Shown: positions 28,245 through 37,627 of the stretch, one piece after another
Numbering within the stretch: position 1 is the first letter of the stretch
How the letters are laid out: each line of letters begins with the position of its first letter
From: Celeribacter marinus
Lineage (GTDB): Bacteria > Pseudomonadota > Alphaproteobacteria > Rhodobacterales > Rhodobacteraceae
Direction of reading: 5' to 3'
Assembly: GCF_001308265.1 (NCBI RefSeq)
Contig: NZ_CP012023.1
Location: forward strand, 2,370,932-2,434,931
Length of the DNA stretch: 64,000 bases
Notes under the pieces: generated by a model
The model's input: only the letters and a program-made list of their open reading frames with translations
Told to the model about the DNA's origin: nothing
Databases searched by the model: none
Program-made: the position numbers and the translations under genes

Positions 28245-29281
28245 CTCAACAACGCGCCGTTGTACTCGAAGAAAAAGGCAAACTCGCTATTCGCGACATC
28301 GACATTGGCCATGAGATGGGGCCAGATGATGTGCAAATCGCGATCAACACCGTGGGTGTCTGTGGGTCGGACGTGCATTTTTACACCCACGGGCGGATTG
28401 GCCCGTTTGTAGTAAACGCCCCCATGGTTTTGGGACACGAAGCGGCGGGAACGGTAACGGCCGTGGGGGCCAATGTCGCCCACCTCACCGTAGGGGATCG
28501 CGTGTGCATGGAGCCAGGCATTCCCAACCTCACCAGCCGCGCCTCCAAGCTTGGAATTTACAACGTCGATCCCGATGTCAGGTTCTGGGCCACCCCGCCC
28601 GTTCACGGCTGCCTGATCCCCTCGGTGGTGCATCCTGCCGCTTTTACATTTAAACTTCCTGATCACGTCAGCTTCGAAGAGGGCGCGATGGTGGAACCTT
28701 TCGCAATCGGTATGCAAGCCGCCGCAAAAGCCAAGATCACCCCCGGAGATGTGGCGGTTGTCATTGGTGCGGGGTCGATTGGCGTGATGACCGCATTGGC
28801 CGCCCTTGCGGGGGGATGCGCGCGGGTTCTAATCCATGACGTTGTCGCACAAAAGCTTGAAACAGCGGGACAATATGACGGAATTATTCCGCTGGACCCA
28901 ACCCGATCAGCCGCGGAGCAAGTCCATGAAGCTACGGGGAATTGGGGCGCTGATGTCGTGTTCGAATGCGCGGGCCATCCGTCCGTTTATCCCACCTTGT
29001 TTGATGCCGCACGCCCCGGCGGCGCGGTCGTTTTTGTCGGTCTTCCTGTCGATAAATTCGACTTTGATCTGGTTGGGGCCATGGCCAAAGAGCTCCGGAT
29101 GGAAACGGTATTTCGCTATGCCAATATCTTTGACCGCGCTGTGGAATTGATCGCATCAGGCAAGGTTGACCTTAAGCCTCTGATCTCGAAAACTTACGCA
29201 TTTGAGCAGTCAATTGAGGCCTTTGACCGCGCTGTCGAGGCGCGGCCAACGGACATCAAAATCCAGATCAAATTTGCCTGA
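28241..29281 (+). CDS. Zinc-type polyol dehydrogenase (xylitol/sorbitol dehydrogenase-like)
   Basis: 346-residue medium-chain dehydrogenase. Catalytic zinc ligands: C41 (GVCGSDVH), H66-E67 (GHEAAG) and E152 (MVEPFAIG). The NAD-binding loop is [14 protein letters not shown]. The structural-zinc lobe is lost: where four Cys are expected, the segment after residue 90 reads [18 protein letters not shown]. This pattern is known in some xylitol and sorbitol dehydrogenases. The likely reaction is xylitol to xylulose with NAD. It starts inside the pepN stop (ATGA) and is followed by a strong terminator. No transporter or kinase for polyols is adjacent. Confidence 0.87.
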   Translation: MTQQRAVVLEEKGKLAIRDIDIGHEMGPDDVQIAINTVGVCGSDVHFYTHGRIGPFVVNAPMVLGHEAAGTVTAVGANVAHLTVGDRVCMEPGIPNLTSRASKLGIYNVDPDVRFWATPPVHGCLIPSVVHPAAFTFKLPDHVSFEEGAMVEPFAIGMQAAAKAKITPGDVAVVIGAGSIGVMTALAALAGGCARVLIHDVVAQKLETAGQYDGIIPLDPTRSAAEQVHEATGNWGADVVFECAGHPSVYPTLFDAARPGGAVVFVGLPVDKFDFDLVGAMAKELRMETVFRYANIFDRAVELIASGKVDLKPLISKTYAFEQSIEAFDRAVEARPTDIKIQIKFA

Positions 29282-29302
29282 CCTGACTGTCATCACGTCT
29301 AC

Positions 29303-29331
29303 AAGGGGCATCTCATCGGATGCCCCTTTTT
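29303..29331 (+). terminator. Rho-independent terminator after the polyol dehydrogenase gene
   Basis: An 8-bp stem (GGGGCATC / GATGCCCC, 29305-29312 and 29319-29326) with a 6-nt loop is followed by five T. It lies 22 nt after the stop codon. Confidence 0.9.
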
Positions 29332-29420
29332 GCATGTGAGCGGCTCACGCCTGCCCGTCACTTGGGCATTCACGAGAAATTGACCGCAAATTCCGCCATC
29401 CGCACACACGAAGGGATGGT

Positions 29421-29448
29421 TTGTCACATTCAGTTCGCACAATATAAT
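29421..29448 (+). promoter_or_regulatory. Strong sigma-70-type promoter of the cytochrome c' gene
   Basis: TTGTCA (29421-29426), 16-nt spacer, then a perfect TATAAT (29443-29448), about 70 nt before the start codon. It is the best consensus promoter seen in the window. Confidence 0.7.
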
Positions 29449-29517
29449 CCTCATAGTCGATGTAACGCGCGCACATCCACACGCTTACGAGTTCAAACCC
29501 AAAAGGACATTTTACAC

Positions 29518-29976
29518 ATGCGACACCTCCTACTCACGACCATCATCGCCGCAACCGCCGCCACGGGTGCCTTTGCCCAATCCGCCTCTGACGTGGCCAA
29601 GGCCCGCCGCGCATTCTACACGCTCGTCGGCTTTGAAATGGCCACCCTTGGCGGCATGGCACAGGGCAAAATCGACTATGATGCCGATGCCGCCTCCGCC
29701 GCCGCAAAAGACATCATGACCCTGACCGGCTACACCACCGCCGACCTATTCGCCCCCAATACATCCAATGACGACCTATTGGGAGAAACCCGCGCCAAGG
29801 CAGATATTTGGGCGGACATGGACGGGTTCAAAGAAAAAGGGATGGCGTTCTACCAAGCAGTGGTTGAGCTGAACGAGGTCGCGGGTGGAGGCCTTGAGGC
29901 CTTGCAACCCGCCGTTGGCAAACTTGGCGGCACCTGCAAAGCCTGCCACGATGACTACCGCGCCAAAGATTTTTAA
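29518..29976 (+). CDS. Cytochrome c' / c556-type class II cytochrome c
   Basis: 152 residues with a Sec signal peptide (LLLTTIIAATAATGAFAQ, cleavage after AFA). The mature part is a four-helix bundle with the single haem motif CKACHDDYR at the very C-terminus, as in class II cytochromes c. Such proteins bind NO or act as periplasmic electron carriers. The long frame starts earlier, but the ATG at 29518 has AGGA upstream and gives the signal peptide. It lies 24 nt before the cytochrome b561 gene, a common pairing. Confidence 0.92.
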   Translation: MRHLLLTTIIAATAATGAFAQSASDVAKARRAFYTLVGFEMATLGGMAQGKIDYDADAASAAAKDIMTLTGYTTADLFAPNTSNDDLLGETRAKADIWADMDGFKEKGMAFYQAVVELNEVAGGGLEALQPAVGKLGGTCKACHDDYRAKDF

Positions 29977-30000
29977 TCCGTAGCGATCAGGAGCGTCATG

Positions 30001-30603
30001 ATGTCCGAACCTCTGAAAAAAACCTACGTGTGGGATCCCGTTGTGCGGGTTCTCCACTGGTCTCTCGTGATCGCGTTCGCGACCTCATGGGCTTTGGGAA
30101 AGTTCGGGCCGAACATTATGACGCTCCACTTTTACAGTGGATACACGCTTGCGGGCCTCGTTACTTTGCGGGTCATTTGGGGATTTGTCGGATATCGTAC
30201 CGCGCGGTTTGCACACTTTGTCAAAGGGCCAAAACAGATCGTGGCCTACGCGCGCACCCTCCCGACCCAATCACCATCGCACAGCTACGGACACAACGCC
30301 GTGGGCGCGGTTTTTGTCGTCGGTGTTTTGATCGTATTGGCCCTACAAATCACCTCAGGCCTGCTTGCCGATCCAGAGGATTACATCAACACCGGACCAT
30401 TGGCACAGTACGTCTCAATCGAGGTCGCGCGCAAAGCGCTCTCACTGCATGAGCCGCTCTCAGCCGTGTTGCTAATCATGGTGCTCGGCCACATCGGCGC
30501 GATCTTTTGGTACAAGAAACGCAAGGGCGAGAACCTGATCAAGCCGATGATCACGGGATATGCCAACCTTCCCGACAACGCCGTAAAATCAAATAAAAAC
30601 TGA
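30001..30603 (+). CDS. Cytochrome b561-type membrane protein
   Basis: 200 residues with four membrane helices. Haem-ligating His candidates are in VLHWSLVIAF (helix 1), LHFYSGYTL (helix 2), LSLHEPLSAVLL and VLGHIGAIFW (helices 3-4), the usual pattern of the bacterial b561 / NiFe-hydrogenase cytochrome b family. It probably exchanges electrons between quinol and the co-encoded cytochrome c'. AGGAG lies 7 nt before the ATG at 30001; a second ATG at 29998 is possible. Its stop is 4 nt from the end of the convergent lrp gene. Confidence 0.9.
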   Translation: MSEPLKKTYVWDPVVRVLHWSLVIAFATSWALGKFGPNIMTLHFYSGYTLAGLVTLRVIWGFVGYRTARFAHFVKGPKQIVAYARTLPTQSPSHSYGHNAVGAVFVVGVLIVLALQITSGLLADPEDYINTGPLAQYVSIEVARKALSLHEPLSAVLLIMVLGHIGAIFWYKKRKGENLIKPMITGYANLPDNAVKSNKN

Positions 30604-30606
30604 TGA

Positions 30607-31053
30607 TTAGAGAGGCCCCGCGCGGCGCTCCTCTGACAACAACACGTTCGCCTCGACATTGCCCACACCGGGCAGCGTCATGATACGCCGCCGCAAAACC
30701 CGTTCGAAATCCGGCAGATCGGTGGCGACCACACGTAGGCGATAATCATACACACCCAGCACGTGCTGCACCGTTTGCACCTCTGGGATCGCGGCCACAG
30801 CGCGCTCGAAATCCTCTAGGGAGACACGCCCCTTGGTGGCCAATTTGATCCCCAAAAATACGGTCACACTAAACCCCACCTTTTCCAGATCGAGATCAAC
30901 GCGGCGCGCCCCGAACAACCCCGCATCGCGCAAACGTTTGATCCGCCGCCACGTTGCCGGTTGGCTCAACCCCAGATCACGGCCAAGCGCCCCCGCCGAA
31001 CGCGTTGCATCCTCACATAAAGCCCGCGCCAAAACACGGTCGATATCATCCAT
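30607..31053 (-). CDS. Lrp/AsnC-family regulator (second of a pair)
   Basis: 148 residues. N-terminal winged helix-turn-helix (DDIDRVLARALCEDATRSAGALGRDLGLSQPATWRRIKRL, of which LSQPATWRRIKRL is the recognition part). It is followed by the RAM / AsnC ligand domain with VLGVYDYRLRVVATDLPDFE. It either starts at the ATG at 31053 or at a GTG at 31062 that overlaps the stop of the upstream lrp gene by 4 nt. The pair may form homo- or hetero-oligomers that sense amino acids. The target is probably the divergent ilvC, or the pair's own promoter. Confidence 0.9.
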   Translation of the reverse strand: MDDIDRVLARALCEDATRSAGALGRDLGLSQPATWRRIKRLRDAGLFGARRVDLDLEKVGFSVTVFLGIKLATKGRVSLEDFERAVAAIPEVQTVQHVLGVYDYRLRVVATDLPDFERVLRRRIMTLPGVGNVEANVLLSEERRAGPL

Positions 31054-31058
31054 AACAA

Positions 31059-31517
31059 TCACAACGGCACCGCCTGACGATCTTTGACCTGCGCCACATG
31101 CATCAACGCCTCAATGTCGGAGATATGCGGTAAAGTCAGAATATGGTCGCGGTACAGCCGTTGATAATCAGGCATATCACGCGCGATGATTAATAGGCGG
31201 ACATCCACCTGACCCAAAAAGGTGCCAATAGAAATCACCTCAGGCACGGTGCGCGCCGCAGCTATAAATTCGTCAAACGCGCGCGGCTCGGTTTTATCAA
31301 GCGTGAAACGGAGCGACACCTCAACCGAATAGCCCAATGCGTGCCAATTGATCTCGTCACGGATCGCACGGATCACCCCCGCACTGCGCATCGCCGCCAA
31401 CCGCCGTGTATAGGTTGCGGGTGTCACCCCTGCCCGCTCGGCCAATTCGGCAGCAGGGGCATCAGGGTCCGCCTGAAGTTGGCGCAAAACACGTCGATCC
31501 GTATCATCTATAAGCAT
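31059..31517 (-). CDS. Lrp/AsnC-family regulator (first of a pair, divergent from ilvC)
   Basis: 152 residues. The HTH is LIDDTDRRVLRQLQADPDAPAAELAERAGVTPATYTRRLAAM, with GVTPATYTRRLAAM as the recognition part. The ligand domain has GTFLGQVDVRLLIIARDMPDYQ. The frame opens at 31643, but the family N-terminus begins at the ATG at 31517; no strong ribosome binding site is visible. It is divergent from ilvC, and the 158-nt spacer contains an AT-rich perfect palindrome, so it probably controls branched-chain amino acid synthesis. It is co-transcribed with the second Lrp gene. Confidence 0.92.
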   Translation of the reverse strand: MLIDDTDRRVLRQLQADPDAPAAELAERAGVTPATYTRRLAAMRSAGVIRAIRDEINWHALGYSVEVSLRFTLDKTEPRAFDEFIAAARTVPEVISIGTFLGQVDVRLLIIARDMPDYQRLYRDHILTLPHISDIEALMHVAQVKDRQAVPL

Positions 31518-31568
31518 GAATTTATCACATATCCAATATTGCACGCATGAATAGGCGCAGTTTTTGGC

Positions 31569-31583
31569 AAAATTGTCAATTTT
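31569..31583. promoter_or_regulatory. AT-rich palindrome between lrp and ilvC, candidate Lrp operator
   Basis: A perfect 15-bp palindrome (AAAATTG-T-CAATTTT) lies in the spacer between divergent lrp and ilvC genes. Its size and AT-rich arms fit an Lrp/AsnC dimer site. Confidence 0.6.
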
Positions 31584-31663
31584 TGAAACGCCATTACGCC
31601 TGACTTGCATCATATTACCGCCAATATCAATCCGTGGCCGCACAGCGTCCGCACTATCTATAG

Positions 31664-32698
<1,035 letters not shown>

Positions 32699-32727
32699 GG
32701 CGCATCTGTCACACCAAATTTGGGAAC

Positions 32728-32752
32728 GGGCGCCTTGCGGGGCGCCCTTTTT
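32728..32752 (+). terminator. Rho-independent terminator after ilvC
   Basis: A 7-bp perfect GC stem (GGGCGCC / GGCGCCC, 32728-32734 and 32741-32747) with a 6-nt loop is followed by TTTTT. Confidence 0.93.
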
Positions 32753-32784
32753 CATGCGCAAATACGCGCGAAAGCGAGGCCCCG

Positions 32785-33186
32785 ATGTCCGACAATCATA
32801 TCCCCGACGACCTGACCCCCGAAAACCTTGACGAGATTGCAACCGAACGCCAACGCATGTTTACGCGCGGCTTTTGGATCAGCCTTCTCAAAGGGCGTGA
32901 GGGCTTGGGTGATACCTTTTGGGCGGGCAACTACCTTGCAGGGCTCATCTACCTTCCGATTATGATCGTGCTTTTAACGCTTGCCTCTTTTGCGCCGGTC
33001 TTTAGCCCGCTGCTCAGCGCGTCATTTGTGGTTTTTGGCATCTACCTTTTGGCGGTCGCGCGCGCCGTGGCGGTGGCCAAACCAAAAGGAAATTCAGGGC
33101 TGTTCACGCGCGCATTAGGCGTGATCTGGACGTTGATGAGCGCCGCCTCGGTGATCGTCTACGCCCCGTTTGTGGCCGGACAGTAA
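32785..33186 (+). CDS. Small membrane protein of unknown function
   Basis: 133 residues. A polar N-terminus (MSDNHIPDDLTPENLDEIATER) is followed by three hydrophobic segments (about 48-70, 73-95 and 108-130). I do not recognise a family. GAGG lies 5 nt before the ATG at 32785; the longer open frame would start inside ilvC and cross the terminator. It sits between the ilvC terminator and a bidirectional terminator, so it is a single-gene unit. No function can be proposed. Confidence 0.75.
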   Translation: MSDNHIPDDLTPENLDEIATERQRMFTRGFWISLLKGREGLGDTFWAGNYLAGLIYLPIMIVLLTLASFAPVFSPLLSASFVVFGIYLLAVARAVAVAKPKGNSGLFTRALGVIWTLMSAASVIVYAPFVAGQ

Positions 33187-33218
33187 CCGCACAACCTACA
33201 CAATCAGAACCAAAACAT

Positions 33219-33249
33219 AAAAAGGCGGCGCATATGGCCGCCTTTTTAT
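33219..33249. terminator. Bidirectional Rho-independent terminator
   Basis: GGCGGC / GCCGCC stem (33224-33229 and 33237-33242) with a 7-nt loop, flanked by A5 on the left and T5 on the right. It serves both the small membrane protein gene (plus) and glmM (minus, ends at 33273). Confidence 0.92.
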
Positions 33250-33272
33250 GTCTTTTTCGAACATAGGCCGTT

Positions 33273-34640
33273 TTAGCGGGTCGCTTTTTCAACCGCCTCA
33301 ACCACGCTATTGACCGCCGCGTTCAACGTCTCTTCGCTGATGCTCTCGGCCATAACGCGAATAAGTGGCTCGGTGCCAGACTTACGGATCAACAACCGTC
33401 CATTGCCCTTTAGCTTGGCCTCGGCGTCCGCAATCGCGGCCTTCACGCCCTCGTTGTCCAATGGTTTTTGCCCCGTGCCGTAGCGCACGTTTTTCAAAAG
33501 CTGTGGGACAGGTTCAAATACTTTCGTGAGCTCGGACGCCTTTTTGCCCGTCTCGACCATGCCCGCGAGAAACTGCAATCCTGCCAAAAGCCCGTCCCCC
33601 GTCGTGGCATAATCCGTCATGACAATATGGCCGGATTGTTCCCCGCCAAGATTGAACCCACCCTCGCGCATGCGCTCGACCACATAGCGGTCGCCAACGG
33701 CCGTGCGCTCAAGGCGCAATCCCTCGCCTTCCAAAAACCGCTCAAGGCCGAGATTGGACATCACAGTTGCAACCAATGCCCCACCCGACAAACGCCCAAG
33801 ATCGGACCACCGTTTTGCCAACAACCCCATCAACTGGTCACCGTCCGCAACGGCCCCCGTCTCATCGAGGATCATCACGCGGTCGGCGTCACCATCAAGG
33901 CAAATACCAACATCCGCCCCATGCGCCACAACAGCCTCGGCTGCGGTCTTTACATAAGTTGATCCACATTTATCGTTGATATTCATACCATTGGGGGATG
34001 TCCCCACCTTGATGACCTCCGCACCAAGTTCCCATAACACTTCGGGCGCTGTGCGGTAGGCCGCGCCATTTGCGCAGTCAATAACGACCTTCAGCCCTTG
34101 GAACGACATGCCGCGCGGCAGGGTGGCTTTCACACGTTCGTTGTAGCGAAACCGCCCATCGTCAATGCGCGTGGCGCGACCGATATTGCGCGCCTGTGCT
34201 GGCTCAACACCCTCAATCAAAAGCCGCTCGATTTCCAACTCGTCCTCATCGGACAACTTGAACCCGTCAGGGCCGAAAAATTTGATCCCGTTGTCTTCCG
34301 CCGGATTATGTGACGCGGAAATCATCACACCAACATCGGCACGCATGGATGTGGTGAGCATTCCAACGGCGGGCGTGGGAACAGGACCGAGCAAGAACAC
34401 GTTCATCCCCGTCGAGGTAAAGCCAGCCGTGAGGGCATTCTCAAACATGTAGCCCGATAGGCGGGTGTCCTTACCGATGATCACGCGGTGTTCGTGATTG
34501 GCATCTTTGCGCCGAAAATACCGACCGGCCGCCGCGCCCAACCGCAACGCCATTTCCGCCGTCATCGGGGCGGTATTGGCCCGCCCGCGTACGCCATCTG
34601 TGCCAAAAAACTTACGTTTCCCTGTTAATTTATCTGTCAT
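33273..34640 (-). CDS. glmM: Phosphoglucosamine mutase
   Basis: 455 residues. Converts GlcN-6-P to GlcN-1-P, the step between GlmS and Glm[12 protein letters not shown] opens the protein; the phosphoserine is S110 in [13 protein letters not shown]; the Mg loop is CLDGDADRV; the sugar-binding loop is GGEQSGHI; the phosphate-binding [12 protein letters not shown] is near the C-terminus. The start ATG at 34640 overlaps the folP stop by 4 nt. The folP-glmM linkage is common in bacteria. It is followed by a bidirectional terminator. Confidence 0.98.
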   Translation of the reverse strand: MTDKLTGKRKFFGTDGVRGRANTAPMTAEMALRLGAAAGRYFRRKDANHEHRVIIGKDTRLSGYMFENALTAGFTSTGMNVFLLGPVPTPAVGMLTTSMRADVGVMISASHNPAEDNGIKFFGPDGFKLSDEDELEIERLLIEGVEPAQARNIGRATRIDDGRFRYNERVKATLPRGMSFQGLKVVIDCANGAAYRTAPEVLWELGAEVIKVGTSPNGMNINDKCGSTYVKTAAEAVVAHGADVGICLDGDADRVMILDETGAVADGDQLMGLLAKRWSDLGRLSGGALVATVMSNLGLERFLEGEGLRLERTAVGDRYVVERMREGGFNLGGEQSGHIVMTDYATTGDGLLAGLQFLAGMVETGKKASELTKVFEPVPQLLKNVRYGTGQKPLDNEGVKAAIADAEAKLKGNGRLLIRKSGTEPLIRVMAESISEETLNAAVNSVVEAVEKATR

Positions 34641-35656
34641 CCTGTGTCGTCCCCACTCGCTACGGCTTGCCACACGGCAAGCGCTTGTTTTGTTTGTACA
34701 ACGTCGTGAACGCGCAAGATTTGCACCCCTTGCGCCACCGCCGCCAGTGCCACGGCAACCGAACCGACAACGCGGTCCGTGGCCTCGGGCACGTTACATA
34801 GTGTTCCGATAAACCGCTTTCGAGATGCGCCAAGCAACACGCCGCACCCCAAACTGTGAAACAAAGAAATGCGGTTCAATAGCGTCAGATTATGCGCCAC
34901 CGTCTTGCCAAACCCGATCCCCGGATCAACAAGGATACGCGCACGCGCAATCCCTGCCGCCTCTGCCACGGCGATCCGCTGCTCCAAAAAGTCATACACA
35001 TCCAACAGTACATTGTCGTAGTGCGGATCATTTTGCATCACTTCTGGGTCACCCTGCGCATGCATCAAACACACGGGCGCATCGGCCTGTGCGGCCACGC
35101 GCGCTAGATCGGCATCATGGGTAAACGCATACACATCGTTGATCAGATTGGCCCCTGCCGCCAGTGCTTGTTGCGCCACCTGCGCCTTGCGCGTATCGAT
35201 CGAGATCGGCACCGGTGTTGCGCCGCGAATAGCCGCAATCACAGGTGCAGTGCGCGCAATCTCTTCGGCAGGAAGGACATACGCCGCACCCGGACGCGTA
35301 CTTTCGCCACCAATATCAAGGATATCAGCCCCCTGATGGACCATGCCCAAGGCGTGCTCAATCGCGTCTTGCGGACTGGCAAACACGCCACCATCGGAAA
35401 AACTGTCAGGGGTTACATTCAAAATACCCATGAGGTTTGGTCGCGCGAGGTTCAGCCCCGCAACACGTCCGCGCGGCGCGCGCAAACGGGTCATCACACT
35501 CTCGGGCACATCGTCCAGATCGACAATACGGGGCGCAGCGGTCCGCGATAAAACCTCCACCTGCGAAAACCACGTCCAGCCCCCCGCAAGCGTGACGGCC
35601 TGCGCCGGACGGTGCACATCGGTTCGCACGCGGGGGCGATAGTAAAGCGTACTCAT
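34637..35656 (-). CDS. folP: Dihydropteroate synthase
   Basis: 339 residues. TIM-barrel enzyme that joins p-aminobenzoate to the pterin pyrophosphate; target of sulfonamides. Family blocks: [58 protein letters not shown] and [11 protein letters not shown]. The roughly 75 extra N-terminal residues before the barrel are common in alphaproteobacteria. The frame opens earlier, but the ATG at 35656 is one base after the folB stop. It is the middle gene of folB-folP-glmM. Confidence 0.96.
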   Translation of the reverse strand: MSTLYYRPRVRTDVHRPAQAVTLAGGWTWFSQVEVLSRTAAPRIVDLDDVPESVMTRLRAPRGRVAGLNLARPNLMGILNVTPDSFSDGGVFASPQDAIEHALGMVHQGADILDIGGESTRPGAAYVLPAEEIARTAPVIAAIRGATPVPISIDTRKAQVAQQALAAGANLINDVYAFTHDADLARVAAQADAPVCLMHAQGDPEVMQNDPHYDNVLLDVYDFLEQRIAVAEAAGIARARILVDPGIGFGKTVAHNLTLLNRISLFHSLGCGVLLGASRKRFIGTLCNVPEATDRVVGSVAVALAAVAQGVQILRVHDVVQTKQALAVWQAVASGDDTG

Positions 35657-35657
35657 G

Positions 35658-36596
35658 TCAGGAGAAAACCGAAAGGGCACCGAGTGGCACCGATCGCATG
35701 GGCACCGATGGCGTTCTCTGCGCCCCTTTTGACTGCGCCGCGTCACCGATCACGATGACCTCACAGGCCGAAAGCTCCGCCGCCATCCACGCAACCAAAT
35801 CGAGCGGTCCACCCGTTGGGCGATGCGTGGCATCGAGAACCATTTTCGACGGTGCCCAGACCGAGATGTGACCATTCTTCATCGCCCAATCAAGTTCGGT
35901 GCGCGAGGCGCGCACCACACAACGCGCATCGCGACCCGCAAGGCACCATGCGTTTTGCTCAATCGCCAACAAATCAATACGCCGCTGTGTCAACGTGGTC
36001 GCGGATTTCGGCCACGCCCCCGTTGGCAGATCAACCGTCACAATCACGGGGCGTGGGTCCGCCTCCAACGCGTCGATCCATGTCGACAAAAGATCACTCT
36101 CGAGCGCCGCAGCATTCAGATGCAGAACGATAGGATGCGGTGTCGGCGCACTCATTTGACTGGCACGGTCTGCCGCCTGCCCCGCTGCCCGCACGATCTC
36201 GACACCTAGCGCGCCAGACCCACGGTCCAGCTTTTCAACACGCACAAAGACGCGAAATGCCCGCGGTTCCGACAAAATGCGATCCGCAATACGCTCCGCG
36301 AGCGTTTCCAACAGGTTCATCCGCTCGGCATCAAGTTCGATACGGATCGCCTCGGTCAGCCGATCATAGGACAAAATGCGGTCCACATCGTCATCAATCG
36401 GCCCCGTGAGCGGCGTCAGCTCTACAACAATGTTGAACGAGACACGTTGCGTTACTCCGCGTTCCGATTGAAACGCCCCGATATCAACCTCAACGATATG
36501 ATCGCGCAGCGAAATCCGGTCATGCGGCATCTCGGACGATGTCGCAGCCGCACGGGCTTCAGGATGGTCGAACGCGAGATGGATATCGGACACCAT
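35658..36596 (-). CDS. folB: Dihydroneopterin aldolase fused to a possible amino-acid-kinase-like domain
   Basis: 312 residues, more than twice the usual FolB (about 120). Residues about 25-140 are the aldolase: DRISLRDHIVEVDIGAFQSERGVTQRVSF start, SYDRLTEAI, and LLETLAERIADRIL with the catalytic Glu region. The second part (about 150-312) is not FolB. It ends in PLDLVAWMAAELSACEVIVIGDA, which reminds me of the amino acid kinase fold, but no glycine-rich KxGGS loop is visible. The start ATG at 36596 has GAGG 5 nt upstream. It makes 6-hydroxymethyl-dihydropterin for FolP, its next gene. Confidence 0.88.
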   Translation of the reverse strand: MVSDIHLAFDHPEARAAATSSEMPHDRISLRDHIVEVDIGAFQSERGVTQRVSFNIVVELTPLTGPIDDDVDRILSYDRLTEAIRIELDAERMNLLETLAERIADRILSEPRAFRVFVRVEKLDRGSGALGVEIVRAAGQAADRASQMSAPTPHPIVLHLNAAALESDLLSTWIDALEADPRPVIVTVDLPTGAWPKSATTLTQRRIDLLAIEQNAWCLAGRDARCVVRASRTELDWAMKNGHISVWAPSKMVLDATHRPTGGPLDLVAWMAAELSACEVIVIGDAAQSKGAQRTPSVPMRSVPLGALSVFS

Positions 36597-36688
36597 GGGG
36601 GCCTCGTCTGTGGTCAAAAGTTGCCCCCTGCTACATCAGATTGTACGGGACGTCCAACCTTCGCACACATCAACGCGGGCCAGACATG

Positions 36689-36718
36689 CAAAAACCCCGC
36701 CGGTTTTCGCCGACGGGG
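36689..36718 (-). terminator. Rho-independent terminator after the cell wall hydrolase gene
   Basis: On the minus strand a 9-bp stem (36718-36710 with 36703-36695, one G-T pair) and a 6-nt loop are followed by TTTTT. It lies 27 nt after the stop of the gene at 36745. Confidence 0.9.
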
Positions 36719-36744
36719 TCGCAAAATGTTACAAAGTCGCAAAA

Positions 36745-37434
36745 TCAGGCGCGGGGCATCTTGTAAAAGAAATGCACGCCGATCTGTGCCGTGCGCGGAA
36801 ATTTACGCGCCCAACGTGGGTTTACAGCCGTTGTGTGGTAATGCGTGGCCCCCTCGGTCAAACGGCGCGGCGCACCATCAAGCATCAAGCGCGCCACCTT
36901 TCCCACACGTGTGTAGGCTTTGGGTTCGTGGATCGCCTCGGCGTGTCCATCACAGGTGTACGTAAACTGGCACTGGTATTTCTTACCCGTGCCCTGATTG
37001 ACCACACCGCACACGGTATCGGGAAACGCAGGGGACGACACACGGTTCAAGATGACTTCAGCCACGGCAAACTGACCCTTGACGCTTTCGCCACGTGCCT
37101 CGAAATACAGCGCCTCGGACAGGCATGCCCACGCCTCTCCGCCCGATGCCTTAGGCAATTGGGCCAAATACGGCTTTGTGTACTCGACCGCCACGGGCGG
37201 TGTCGGCTTACTCTTGGGGCGGTAGTTGGCCAAAACCTCGGCAACGGTCTGTGCGCCGGCGGAGGTCATGGCCTCACGCTCTTGCGCAAACAACACCGAT
37301 AACTCATTGGTCAACGCGCTCTCAGGCGCATTGGACATGCTTAGCTTTTCAGCGGCACCGAGAGACTGCGGGGCGCTTAAAACGCCGAGCGCAGACACAA
37401 GCGCAAACGCTTTTAGCCCGTTCATTACTTTCAT
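36745..37434 (-). CDS. Cell wall hydrolase of the SleB family
   Basis: 229 residues with a signal peptide (about 1-28). The C-terminal domain (about 105-225) is the hydrolase_2/SleB fold: ACLSEALYFEARGESVKGQFAVAEVILNRV, with the catalytic Glu in EALYFEARGE, then CQFTYTCDG and ATHYHTT. Such enzymes are lytic transglycosylases or amidases acting on peptidoglycan in the periplasm. AAGGAG lies before the ATG at 37434; the GTG two codons earlier is less likely. It is monocistronic with its own terminator. Confidence 0.92.
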   Translation of the reverse strand: MKVMNGLKAFALVSALGVLSAPQSLGAAEKLSMSNAPESALTNELSVLFAQEREAMTSAGAQTVAEVLANYRPKSKPTPPVAVEYTKPYLAQLPKASGGEAWACLSEALYFEARGESVKGQFAVAEVILNRVSSPAFPDTVCGVVNQGTGKKYQCQFTYTCDGHAEAIHEPKAYTRVGKVARLMLDGAPRRLTEGATHYHTTAVNPRWARKFPRTAQIGVHFFYKMPRA

Positions 37435-37627
37435 AGACACTTCTCCTTGTGCCTCAAAAATCGAGGCTCACGGTCGTTTATTTCAGCCGCTATCTATGCC
37501 AAAAAATCGCAATGGTCCACCTCAGTGGATTTTGGGGGTTACAAAACGGTAAAATCGGGCCTGCTTTCCGCGCGCCCGATTTGTATACAACTGTCTCTTT
37601 TTAGTTATAGAACAACGACTAACCAAT

